Positions 40,201 to 53,526 of a stretch of 64,000 nt of DNA are shown here, piece by piece (positions within the stretch are counted from its first letter, which is position 1; each line of letters starts with the position of its first letter). The stretch is from Ecdyonurus torrentis. Lineage: Eukaryota > Arthropoda > Insecta > Ephemeroptera > Heptageniidae. The DNA lies in the NCBI GenBank assembly GCA_949318235.1, contig CASGGR010000034.1, forward strand, positions 2,743,501 to 2,807,500, read 5' to 3'. Below the pieces are notes generated by a model, which had not been told where the DNA came from, did no database searches, and saw nothing but the letters and a program-made list of their open reading frames with translations. The position numbers and the translations under genes were made by a program.

Positions 40201-43200
40201 TGACAATTTTAGTTTTCACTCATCATGTAGCCAAACCAAGTCATGAAACAAAGTTTCTATTTCAAGAACCAAATGTTATTGAACGATAAAAATCATACTT
40301 TTTACACGATTAAAACTAGTTTTGATGATTTCTCCAAAACTAAGAATGCTACAGACATCCATTTTAACTTATAACATAGGTTTTTCAATTCTCTACAAAA
40401 AAGATGTCTTGAACTTTTTTGCTCCGACGCATAGTTTTTGGGTTATTGACAATTTTAGTTTTTACTCATCATGTAGCCAAACTAAGTCATGAAACAAAGT
40501 TTCTATTTCAAGAACCAAATGTTATTGAATGATAAAAATCATACTTTTTACACGATTAAAACTATTTTTGATGATTTCTCAAAAACTAAGAATGCTACAG
40601 ACATTAAATTTGACTCAAAACATAGGTTTTTTAATTCTCTACAAAAAAGATGTCTTAAACTTTTTTGCTCCGACGCATACTTTTTAAGTTATTGACAATT
40701 TTAGTTTTCACTTATCATGTAGCCAAACAAAGTCATGAAACAAAGTTTCTATTTCAAGAACCACATGTTATTGAATGATAAAAATCATACTTTTTACACG
40801 ATTTAAACTAGTTTTGATGATTTCTCAAAAACTGAGAATGCTACAGACTTACTATTTAACTTATAACATAGGTTTTTCAATTCTCTACAAAAAAGATGTC
40901 TTGAACTTTTTTGCTCCGACGCATAGTTTTTGGGTTATTGACAATTTTAGTTTTCACTTATCATGTAGCCAAACCAAGTCATGAAACAAAGTTTCTATTT
41001 CAAGAACCAAATGTTATTGAATGATAAAAACCATACTTTTTACACGATTAAAACTAGTTTTGATGATTTCTCCAAAACTAAGAATGCTACAGACATAAAA
41101 TTTAACTTATAACATAGGTTTTTTAATTCTCTACAAAAAAGATGTCTTGAACTTTTTTGCTCCGACGCATAGTTTTTGGGTTATTGACAATTTTAGTTTT
41201 CACTCATCATGTAGCCAAACCAAGTCATGAAACAAAGTTTCTATTTCAAGAACCAAATGTTATTGAATGATAAAAATCATACTTTTTACACGATTAAAAC
41301 TAGTTTTGATGATTTCTCCAAAACTAAGAATGCTACAGACGTCCATTTTAACTTATAACATAGGTTTTTCAATTCTCTACAAAAAATATGTCTTGAACTT
41401 TTTTGCTCCGACGCATAGTTTTTGGGTTATTGACAATTTTAGTTTTTACTCATCATGTAGCCAAACTAAGTCATGAAACAAAGTTTCTATTTCAAGAACC
41501 AAATGTTATTGAATGATAAAAATCATACTTTTTACACGATTAAAACTATTTTTGATGATTTCTCAAAAACTAAGAATGCTACAGACATTAAATTTAACTT
41601 ATAACATAGGGTTTTCAATTCTCTACAAAAAAGATGTCTTGAACTTTTTTGCTCCGACGCATAGTTTTTGGGTTATTGACAATTTTAGTTTTCACTCATC
41701 ATGTAGCCAAACCAAGTCATGAAACAAAGTTTCTATTTCAAGAACCAAATGTTATTGAATGATAAAAATCATACTTTTTACAAGATTAAAACTAGTTTTG
41801 ATGATTTCTCAAAAACTAAGAATGCTACAGACATTAAATTTGACTCAAAACATAGGTTTTTTAATTCTCTACAAAAAAGATGTCTTAAACTTTTTTGCTC
41901 CGACGCATACTTTTTAAGTTATTGACAATTTTAGTTTTCACTTATCATGTAGCCAAACAAAGTCATGAAACAAAGTTTCTATTTCAAGAACCACATGTTA
42001 TTGAATGATAAAAATCATACTTTTTACACGATTTAAACTAGTTTTGATGATTTCTCAAAAACTGACAATGCTACAGACTTACTATTTAACTTATAACATA
42101 GGTTTTTCAATTCTCTACAAAAAAGATGTCTTGAACTTTTTTGCTCCGACGCATAGTTTTTGGGTTATTGACAATTTTAGTTTTCACTTATCATGTAGCC
42201 AAACCAAGTCATGAAACAAAGTTTCTATTTCAAGAACCAAATGTTATTGAATGATAAAAATCATACTTTTTACAAGATTAAAACTAGTTTTGATGATTTC
42301 TCAAAAACTAAGAATGCTACAGACATTAAATTTGACTCAAAACATAGGTTTTTTAATTCTCTACAAAAAAGATGTCTTAAACTTTTTTGCTCCGACGCAT
42401 ACTTTTTAAGTTATTGACAATTTTAGTTTTCACTTATCATGTAGCCAAACAAAGTCATGAAACAAAGTTTCTATTTCAAGAACCACATGTTATTGAATGA
42501 TAAAAATCATACTTTTTACACGATTTAAACTAGTTTTGATGATTTCTCAAAAACTGAGAATGCTACAGACTTACTATTTAACTTATAACATAGGTTTTTC
42601 AATTCTCTACAAAAAAGATGTCTTGAACTTTTTTGCTCCGACGCATAGTTTTTGGGTTATTGACAATTTTAGTTTTCACTTATCATGTAGCCAAACCAAG
42701 TCATGAAACAAAGTTTCTATTTCAAGAACCAAATGTTATTGAATGATAAAAACCATACTTTTTACACGATTAAAACTAGTTTTGATGATTTCTCCAAAAC
42801 TAAGAATGCTACAGACGTCCATTTTAACTTATAACATAGGTTTTTTAATTCTCTACAAAAAAGATGTCTTGAACTTTTTTGCTCCGACGCATAGTTTTTG
42901 GGTTATTGACAATTTTAGTTTTCACTCATCATGTAGCCAAACCAAGTCATGAAACAAAGTTTCTATTTCAAGAACCAAATGTTATTGAATGATAAAAATC
43001 ATACTTTTTACACGATTAAAACTAGTTTTGATGATTTCTCCAAAACTAAGAATGCTACAGACGTCCATTTTAACTTATAACATAGGTTTTTCAATTCTCT
43101 ACAAAAAATATGTCTTGAACTTTTTTGCTCCGACGCATAGTTTTTGGGTTATTGACAATTTTAGTTTTTACTCATCATGTAGCCAAACTAAGTCATGAAA

Positions 43201-43932
43201 CAAAGTTTCTATTTCAAGAACCAAATGTTATTGAATGATAAAAATCATACTTTTTACACGATTAAAACTATTTTTGATGATTTCTCAAAAACTAAGAATG
43301 CTACAGACGTCCATTTTAACTTATAACATAGGTTTTTCAATTCTCTACAAAAAATATGTCTTGAACTTTTTTGCTCCGACGCATAGTTTTTGGGTTATTG
43401 ACAATTTTAGTTTTTACTCATCATGTAGCCAAACTAAGTCATGAAACAAAGTTTCTATTTCAAGAACCAAATGTTATTGAATGATAAAAATCATACTTTT
43501 TACACGATTAAAACTATTTTTGATGATTTCTCAAAAACTAAGAATGCTACAGACATTAAATTTGACTCAAAACATAGGTTTTTTAATTCTCTATAAAAAA
43601 GATGTCTTGAACTTTTTTGCTCCGACGCATAGTTTTTGGGTTATTGACAATTTTAGTTTTTACTCATCATGTAGCCAAACTAAGTCATGAAACAAAGTTT
43701 CTATTTCAAGAACCAAATGTTATTGAATGATAAAAATCATACTTTTTACACGATTAAAACTATTTTTGATGATTTCTCAAAAACTAAGAATGCTACAGAC
43801 ATTAAATTTGACTCAAAACATAGGTTTTTTAATTCTCTACAAAAAAGATGTCTTGAACTTTTTTGCTCCGACGCATAGTTTTTGGGTTATTGACAATTTT
43901 AGTTTTCACTCATCATGTAGCCAAACCAAGTC
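37291..43932. repeat. 27-mer higher-order repeat, copy 2 (6,642 bp)
   Basis: Monomer for monomer the same as 30649-37290, with the private markers at 42066 (ctgacaatg) and 43594 (ctataaaa). The N monomer at 39013-39258 is the last of its family in the window, and the V (39997-40242) and K (40243-40488) monomers are the last of theirs. The last L monomer of the unit, 43687-43932, also begins the 8-mer unit that follows. Confidence 0.93.
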
Positions 43933-45654
43933 ATGAAACAAAGTTTCTATTTCAAGAACCAAATGTTATTGAATGATAAAAATCATACTTTTTACACGAT
44001 TAAAACTAGTTTTGATGATTTCTCCAAAACTAAGAATGCTACAGACATCTATTTTAACTTATAACATAGGTTTTTCAATTCTCTACAAAAAAGATGTCTT
44101 GAACTTTTTTGCTCCGACGCATAGTTTTTGGGTTATTGACAATTTTAGTTTTTACTCATCATGTAGCCAAACTAAGTCATGAAACAAAGTTTCTATTTCA
44201 AGAACCAAATGTTATTGAATGATAAAAATCATACTTTTTACACGATTAAAACTATTTTTGATGATTTCTCAAAAACTAAGAATGCTACAGACATTAAATT
44301 TAACTTATAACATAGGGTTTTCAATTCTCTACAAAAAAGATGTCTTGAACTTTTTTGCTCCGACGCATAGTTTTTGGGTTATTGACAATTTTAGTTTTCA
44401 CTCATCATGTAGCCAAACCAAGTCATGAAACAAAGTTTCTATTTCAAGAACCAAATGTTATTGAATGATAAAAATCATACTTTTTACAAGATTAAAACTA
44501 GTTTTGATGATTTCTCAAAAACTAAGAATGCTACAGACATTAAATTTGACTCAAAACATAGGTTTTTTAATTCTCTACAAAAAAGATGTCTTAAACTTTT
44601 TTGCTCCGACGCATACTTTTTAAGTTATTGACAATTTTAGTTTTCACTTATCATGTAGCCAAACAAAGTCATGAAACAAAGTTTCTATTTCAAGAACCAC
44701 ATGTTATTGAATGATAAAAATCATACTTTTTACACGATTTAAACTAGTTTTGATGATTTCTCAAAAACTGAGAATGCTACAGACTTACTATTTAACTTAT
44801 AACATAGGTTTTTCAATTCTCTACAAAAAAGATGTCTTGAACTTTTTTGCTCCGACGCATAGTTTTTGGGTTATTGACAATTTTAGTTTTCACTTATCAT
44901 GTAGCCAAACCAAGTCATGAAACAAAGTTTCTATTTCAAGAACCAAATGTTATTGAATGATAAAAACCATACTTTTTACACGATTAAAACTAGTTTTGAT
45001 GATTTCTCCAAAACTAAGAATGCTACAGACATAAAATTTAACTTATAACATAGGTTTTTTAATTCTCTACAAAAAAGATGTCTTGAACTTTTTTGCTCCG
45101 ACGCATAGTTTTTGGGTTATTGACAATTTTAGTTTTCACTCATCATGTAGCCAAACCAAGTCATGAAACAAAGTTTCTATTTCAAGAACCAAATGTTATT
45201 GAATGATAAAAATCATACTTTTTACACGATTAAAACTAGTTTTGATGATTTCTCCAAAACTAAGAATGCTACAGACGTCCATTTTAACTTATAACATAGG
45301 TTTTTCAATTCTCTACAAAAAAGATGTCTTGAACTTTTTTGCTCCGACGCATAGTTTTTGGGTTATTGACAATTTTAGTTTTTACTCATCATGTAGCCAA
45401 ACTAAGTCATGAAACAAAGTTTCTATTTCAAGAACCAAATGTTATTGAATGATAAAAATCATACTTTTTACACGATTAAAACTATTTTTGATGATTTCTC
45501 AAAAACTAAGAATGCTACAGACATTAAATTTGACTCAAAACATAGGTTTTTCAATTCTCTACAAAAAAGATGTCTTGAACTTTTTTGCTCCGACGCATAG
45601 TTTTTGGGTTATTGACAATTTTAGTTTTTACTCATCATGTAGCCAAACTAAGTC
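43687..45654. repeat. 8-mer higher-order repeat, instance 1 (1,968 bp)
   Basis: Order: L-U-Q-E-Y-P-S-L. The S monomer has acgtccatt but aaaagatg instead of the aaaatatg of earlier S units. The closing L monomer has ataggtttttc instead of ggttttttaat. The same order recurs at 49591-51558 and in two further tandem full copies, which makes this the separated founder or an early copy. Confidence 0.88.
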
Positions 45655-47868
45655 ATGAAACAAAGTTTCTATTTCAAGAACCAAATGTTATTGAATGATA
45701 AAAATCATACTTTTTACACGATTAAAACTATTTTTGATGATTTCTCAAAAACTAAGAATGCTACAGACATTAAATTTAACTTATAACATAGGGTTTTCAA
45801 TTCTCTACAAAAAAGATGTCTTGAACTTTTTTGCTCCGACGCATAGTTTTTGGGTTATTGACAATTTTAGTTTTCACTCATCATGTAGCCAAACCAAGTC
45901 ATGAAACAAAGTTTCTATTTCAAGAACCAAATGTTATTGAATGATAAAAATCATACTTTTTACAAGATTAAAACTAGTTTTGATGATTTCTCAAAAACTA
46001 AGAATGCTACAGACATTAAATTTGACTCAAAACATAGGTTTTTTAATTCTCTACAAAAAAGATGTCTTAAACTTTTTTGCTCCGACGCATACTTTTTAAG
46101 TTATTGACAATTTTAGTTTTCACTTATCATGTAGCCAAACAAAGTCATGAAACAAAGTTTCTATTTCAAGAACCACATGTTATTGAATGATAAAAATCAT
46201 ACTTTTTACACGATTTAAACTAGTTTTGATGATTTCTCAAAAACTGACAATGCTACAGACTTACTATTTAACTTATAACATAGGTTTTTCAATTCTCTAC
46301 AAAAAAGATGTCTTGAACTTTTTTGCTCCGACGCATAGTTTTTGGGTTATTGACAATTTTAATTTTCACTTATCATGTAGCCAAACCAAGTCATGAAACA
46401 AAGTTTCTATTTCAAGAACCAAATGTTATTGAATGATAAAAATCATACTTTTTACAAGATTAAAACTAGTTTTGATGATTTCTCAAAAACTAAGAATGCT
46501 ACAGACATTAAATTTGACTCAAAACATAGGTTTTTTAATTCTCTACAAAAAAGATGTCTTAAACTTTTTTGCTCCGACGCATACTTTTTAAGTTATTGAC
46601 AATTTTAGTTTTCACTTATCATGTAGCCAAACAAAGTCATGAAACAAAGTTTCTATTTCAAGAACCACATGTTATTGAATGATAAAAATCATACTTTTTA
46701 CACGATTTAAACTAGTTTTGATGATTTCTCAAAAACTGAGAATGCTACAGACTTACTATTTAACTTATAACATAGGTTTTTCAATTCTCTACAAAAAAGA
46801 TGTCTTGAACTTTTTTGCTCCGACGCATAGTTTTTGGGTTATTGACAATTTTAGTTTTCACTTATCATGTAGCCAAACCAAGTCATGAAACAAAGTTTCT
46901 ATTTCAAGAACCAAATGTTATTGAATGATAAAAACCATACTTTTTACACGATTAAAACTAGTTTTGATGATTTCTCCAAAACTAAGAATGCTACAGACGT
47001 CCATTTTAACTTATAACATAGGTTTTTTAATTCTCTACAAAAAAGATGTCTTGAACTTTTTTGCTCCGACGCATAGTTTTTGGGTTATTGACAATTTTAG
47101 TTTTCACTCATCATGTAGCCAAACCAAGTCATGAAACAAAGTTTCTATTTCAAGAACCAAATGTTATTGAATGATAAAAATCATACTTTTTACACGATTA
47201 AAACTAGTTTTGATGATTTCTCCAAAACTAAGAATGCTACAGACGTCCATTTTAACTTATAACATAGGTTTTTCAATTCTCTACAAAAAATATGTCTTGA
47301 ACTTTTTTGCTCCGACGCATAGTTTTTGGGTTATTGACAATTTTAGTTTTTACTCATCATGTAGCCAAACTAAGTCATGAAACAAAGTTTCTATTTCAAG
47401 AACCAAATGTTATTGAATGATAAAAATCATACTTTTTACACGATTAAAACTATTTTTGATGATTTCTCAAAAACTAAGAATGCTACAGACGTCCATTTTA
47501 ACTTATAACATAGGTTTTTCAATTCTCTACAAAAAATATGTCTTGAACTTTTTTGCTCCGACGCATAGTTTTTGGGTTATTGACAATTTTAGTTTTTACT
47601 CATCATGTAGCCAAACTAAGTCATGAAACAAAGTTTCTATTTCAAGAACCAAATGTTATTGAATGATAAAAATCATACTTTTTACACGATTAAAACTATT
47701 TTTGATGATTTCTCAAAAACTAAGAATGCTACAGACATTAAATTTGACTCAAAACATAGGTTTTTTAATTCTCTATAAAAAAGATGTCTTGAACTTTTTT
47801 GCTCCGACGCATAGTTTTTGGGTTATTGACAATTTTAGTTTTTACTCATCATGTAGCCAAACTAAGTC
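45655..47868. repeat. 9-mer Q-E-Y-E-Y-T-S-S*-L, partial copy of the 27-mer end
   Basis: Nine monomers matching 41473-43686 at an offset of 17 monomers (4,182 bp). They share ctgacaatg (c at 46248) and ctataaaa (t at 47776). A new private change, g-to-a at 46362 (ttaattttcac), appears in the first Y and marks this copy and its descendant. Confidence 0.88.
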
Positions 47869-49590
47869 ATGAAACAAAGTTTCTATTTCAAGAACCACAT
47901 GTTATTGAATGATAAAAATCATACTTTTTACACGATTTAAACTAGTTTTGATGATTTCTCAAAAACTGACAATGCTACAGACTTACTATTTAACTTATAA
48001 CATAGGTTTTTCAATTCTCTACAAAAAAGATGTCTTGAACTTTTTTGCTCCGACGCATAGTTTTTGGGTTATTGACAATTTTAATTTTCACTTATCATGT
48101 AGCCAAACCAAGTCATGAAACAAAGTTTCTATTTCAAGAACCAAATGTTATTGAATGATAAAAATCATACTTTTTACAAGATTAAAACTAGTTTTGATGA
48201 TTTCTCAAAAACTAAGAATGCTACAGACATTAAATTTGACTCAAAACATAGGTTTTTTAATTCTCTACAAAAAAGATGTCTTAAACTTTTTTGCTCCGAC
48301 GCATACTTTTTAAGTTATTGACAATTTTAGTTTTCACTTATCATGTAGCCAAACAAAGTCATGAAACAAAGTTTCTATTTCAAGAACCACATGTTATTGA
48401 ATGATAAAAATCATACTTTTTACACGATTTAAACTAGTTTTGATGATTTCTCAAAAACTGAGAATGCTACAGACTTACTATTTAACTTATAACATAGGTT
48501 TTTCAATTCTCTACAAAAAAGATGTCTTGAACTTTTTTGCTCCGACGCATAGTTTTTGGGTTATTGACAATTTTAGTTTTCACTTATCATGTAGCCAAAC
48601 CAAGTCATGAAACAAAGTTTCTATTTCAAGAACCAAATGTTATTGAATGATAAAAACCATACTTTTTACACGATTAAAACTAGTTTTGATGATTTCTCCA
48701 AAACTAAGAATGCTACAGACGTCCATTTTAACTTATAACATAGGTTTTTTAATTCTCTACAAAAAAGATGTCTTGAACTTTTTTGCTCCGACGCATAGTT
48801 TTTGGGTTATTGACAATTTTAGTTTTCACTCATCATGTAGCCAAACCAAGTCATGAAACAAAGTTTCTATTTCAAGAACCAAATGTTATTGAATGATAAA
48901 AATCATACTTTTTACACGATTAAAACTAGTTTTGATGATTTCTCCAAAACTAAGAATGCTACAGACGTCCATTTTAACTTATAACATAGGTTTTTCAATT
49001 CTCTACAAAAAATATGTCTTGAACTTTTTTGCTCCGACGCATAGTTTTTGGGTTATTGACAATTTTAGTTTTTACTCATCATGTAGCCAAACTAAGTCAT
49101 GAAACAAAGTTTCTATTTCAAGAACCAAATGTTATTGAATGATAAAAATCATACTTTTTACACGATTAAAACTATTTTTGATGATTTCTCAAAAACTAAG
49201 AATGCTACAGACGTCCATTTTAACTTATAACATAGGTTTTTCAATTCTCTACAAAAAATATGTCTTGAACTTTTTTGCTCCGACGCATAGTTTTTGGGTT
49301 ATTGACAATTTTAGTTTTTACTCATCATGTAGCCAAACTAAGTCATGAAACAAAGTTTCTATTTCAAGAACCAAATGTTATTGAATGATAAAAATCATAC
49401 TTTTTACACGATTAAAACTATTTTTGATGATTTCTCAAAAACTAAGAATGCTACAGACATTAAATTTGACTCAAAACATAGGTTTTTTAATTCTCTATAA
49501 AAAAGATGTCTTGAACTTTTTTGCTCCGACGCATAGTTTTTGGGTTATTGACAATTTTAGTTTTTACTCATCATGTAGCCAAACTAAGTC
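47869..49590. repeat. 7-mer Y-E-Y-T-S-S*-L, tandem copy of 46147-47868 (1,722 bp)
   Basis: Exact-order copy of the preceding seven monomers at an offset of 1,722 bp. It carries all three private markers: ctgacaatg (c at 47970), ttaattttcac (a at 48084) and ctataaaa (t at 49498). After it the sequence runs into L-U-Q-E-Y-P-S, so 47869-51558 also parallels 41965-45654 at 24 monomers (5,904 bp). Confidence 0.9.
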
Positions 49591-51558
49591 ATGAAACAAA
49601 GTTTCTATTTCAAGAACCAAATGTTATTGAATGATAAAAATCATACTTTTTACACGATTAAAACTATTTTTGATGATTTCTCAAAAACTAAGAATGCTAC
49701 AGACATTAAATTTGACTCAAAACATAGGTTTTTTAATTCTCTACAAAAAAGATGTCTTGAACTTTTTTGCTCCGACGCATAGTTTTTGGGTTATTGACAA
49801 TTTTAGTTTTCACTCATCATGTAGCCAAACCAAGTCATGAAACAAAGTTTCTATTTCAAGAACCAAATGTTATTGAATGATAAAAATCATACTTTTTACA
49901 CGATTAAAACTAGTTTTGATGATTTCTCCAAAACTAAGAATGCTACAGACATCTATTTTAACTTATAACATAGGTTTTTCAATTCTCTACAAAAAAGATG
50001 TCTTGAACTTTTTTGCTCCGACGCATAGTTTTTGGGTTATTGACAATTTTAGTTTTTACTCATCATGTAGCCAAACTAAGTCATGAAACAAAGTTTCTAT
50101 TTCAAGAACCAAATGTTATTGAATGATAAAAATCATACTTTTTACACGATTAAAACTATTTTTGATGATTTCTCAAAAACTAAGAATGCTACAGACATTA
50201 AATTTAACTTATAACATAGGGTTTTCAATTCTCTACAAAAAAGATGTCTTGAACTTTTTTGCTCCGACGCATAGTTTTTGGGTTATTGACAATTTTAGTT
50301 TTCACTCATCATGTAGCCAAACCAAGTCATGAAACAAAGTTTCTATTTCAAGAACCAAATGTTATTGAATGATAAAAATCATACTTTTTACAAGATTAAA
50401 ACTAGTTTTGATGATTTCTCAAAAACTAAGAATGCTACAGACATTAAATTTGACTCAAAACATAGGTTTTTTAATTCTCTACAAAAAATATGTCTTAAAC
50501 TTTTTTGCTCCGACGCATACTTTTTAAGTTATTGACAATTTTAGTTTTCACTTATCATGTAGCCAAACAAAGTCATGAAACAAAGTTTCTATTTCAAGAA
50601 CCACATGTTATTGAATGATAAAAATCATACTTTTTACACGATTTAAACTAGTTTTGATGATTTCTCAAAAACTGAGAATGCTACAGACTTACTATTTAAC
50701 TTATAACATAGGTTTTTCAATTCTCTACAAAAAAGATGTCTTGAACTTTTTTGCTCCGACGCATAGTTTTTGGGTTATTGACAATTTTAGTTTTCACTTA
50801 TCATGTAGCCAAACCAAGTCATGAAACAAAGTTTCTATTTCAAGAACCAAATGTTATTGAATGATAAAAACCATACTTTTTACACGATTAAAACTAGTTT
50901 TGATGATTTCTCCAAAACTAAGAATGCTACAGACATAAAATTTAACTTATAACATAGGTTTTTTAATTCTCTACAAAAAAGATGTCTTGAACTTTTTTGC
51001 TCCGACGCATAGTTTTTGGGTTATTGACAATTTTAGTTTTCACTCATCATGTAGCCAAACCAAGTCATGAAACAAAGTTTCTATTTCAAGAACCAAATGT
51101 TATTGAATGATAAAAATCATACTTTTTACACGATTAAAACTAGTTTTGATGATTTCTCCAAAACTAAGAATGCTACAGACGTCCATTTTAACTTATAACA
51201 TAGGTTTTTCAATTCTCTACAAAAAAGATGTCTTGAACTTTTTTGCTCCGACGCATAGTTTTTGGGTTATTGACAATTTTAGTTTTTACTCATCATGTAG
51301 CCAAACTAAGTCATGAAACAAAGTTTCTATTTCAAGAACCAAATGTTATTGAATGATAAAAATCATACTTTTTACACGATTAAAACTATTTTTGATGATT
51401 TCTCAAAAACTAAGAATGCTACAGACATTAAATTTGACTCAAAACATAGGTTTTTTAATTCTCTACAAAAAAGTTGTCTTGAACTTTTTTGCTCCGACGC
51501 ATAGTTTTTGGGTTATTGACAATTTTAGTTTTTACTCATCATGTAGCCAAACTAAGTC
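49591..51558. repeat. 8-mer higher-order repeat, tandem copy 1 of 3 full (1,968 bp)
   Basis: Order: L-U-Q-E-Y-P-S-L. Private markers: aaaatatg in the E monomer (t at 50489) and aaaagttg in the closing L monomer (t at 51474). Both recur one unit downstream. Confidence 0.92.
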
Positions 51559-53526
51559 ATGAAACAAAGTTTCTATTTCAAGAACCAAATGTTATTGAAT
51601 GATAAAAATCATACTTTTTACACGATTAAAACTATTTTTGATGATTTCTCAAAAACTAAGAATGCTACAGACATTAAATTTGACTCAAAACATAGGTTTT
51701 TTAATTCTCTACAAAAAAGATGTCTTGAACTTTTTTGCTCCGACGCATAGTTTTTGGGTTATTGACAATTTTAGTTTTCACTCATCATGTAGCCAAACCA
51801 AGTCATGAAACAAAGTTTCTATTTCAAGAACCAAATGTTATTGAATGATAAAAATCATACTTTTTACACGATTAAAACTAGTTTTGATGATTTCTCCAAA
51901 ACTAAGAATGCTACAGACATCTATTTTAACTTATAACATAGGTTTTTCAATTCTCTACAAAAAAGATGTCTTGAACTTTTTTGCTCCGACGCATAGTTTT
52001 TGGGTTATTGACAATTTTAGTTTTTACTCATCATGTAGCCAAACTAAGTCATGAAACAAAGTTTCTATTTCAAGAACCAAATGTTATTGAATGATAAAAA
52101 TCATACTTTTTACACGATTAAAACTATTTTTGATGATTTCTCAAAAACTAAGAATGCTACAGACATTAAATTTAACTTATAACATAGGGTTTTCAATTCT
52201 CTACAAAAAAGATGTCTTGAACTTTTTTGCTCCGACGCATAGTTTTTGGGTTATTGACAATTTTAGTTTTCACTCATCATGTAGCCAAACCAAGTCATGA
52301 AACAAAGTTTCTATTTCAAGAACCAAATGTTATTGAATGATAAAAATCATACTTTTTACAAGATTAAAACTAGTTTTGATGATTTCTCAAAAACTAAGAA
52401 TGCTACAGACATTAAATTTGACTCAAAACATAGGTTTTTTAATTCTCTACAAAAAATATGTCTTAAACTTTTTTGCTCCGACGCATACTTTTTAAGTTAT
52501 TGACAATTTTAGTTTTCACTTATCATGTAGCCAAACAAAGTCATGAAACAAAGTTTCTATTTCAAGAACCACATGTTATTGAATGATAAAAATCATACTT
52601 TTTACACGATTTAAACTAGTTTTGATGATTTCTCAAAAACTGAGAATGCTACAGACTTACTATTTAACTTATAACATAGGTTTTTCAATTCTCTACAAAA
52701 AAGATGTCTTGAACTTTTTTGCTCCGACGCATAGTTTTTGGGTTATTGACAATTTTAGTTTTCACTTATCATGTAGCCAAACCAAGTCATGAAACAAAGT
52801 TTCTATTTCAAGAACCAAATGTTATTGAATGATAAAAACCATACTTTTTACACGATTAAAACTAGTTTTGATGATTTCTCCAAAACTAAGAATGCTACAG
52901 ACATAAAATTTAACTTATAACATAGGTTTTTTAATTCTCTACAAAAAAGATGTCTTGAACTTTTTTGCTCCGACGCATAGTTTTTGGGTTATTGACAATT
53001 TTAGTTTTCACTCATCATGTAGCCAAACCAAGTCATGAAACAAAGTTTCTATTTCAAGAACCAAATGTTATTGAATGATAAAAATCATACTTTTTACACG
53101 ATTAAAACTAGTTTTGATGATTTCTCCAAAACTAAGAATGCTACAGACGTCCATTTTAACTTATAACATAGGTTTTTCAATTCTCTACAAAAAAGATGTC
53201 TTGAACTTTTTTGCTCCGACGCATAGTTTTTGGGTTATTGACAATTTTAGTTTTTACTCATCATGTAGCCAAACTAAGTCATGAAACAAAGTTTCTATTT
53301 CAAGAACCAAATGTTATTGAATGATAAAAATCATACTTTTTACACGATTAAAACTATTTTTGATGATTTCTCAAAAACTAAGAATGCTACAGACATTAAA
53401 TTTGACTCAAAACATAGGTTTTTTAATTCTCTACAAAAAAGTTGTCTTGAACTTTTTTGCTCCGACGCATAGTTTTTGGGTTATTGACAATTTTAGTTTT
53501 TACTCATCATGTAGCCAAACTAAGTC
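51559..53526. repeat. 8-mer higher-order repeat, tandem copy 2 of 3 full
   Basis: Same order and markers as the preceding copy: E with aaaatatg (t at 52457), closing L with aaaagttg (t at 53442). The E monomer still ends in ccaaacaaag and the Y monomer still has ctgag; both change in the next copy. Confidence 0.92.
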
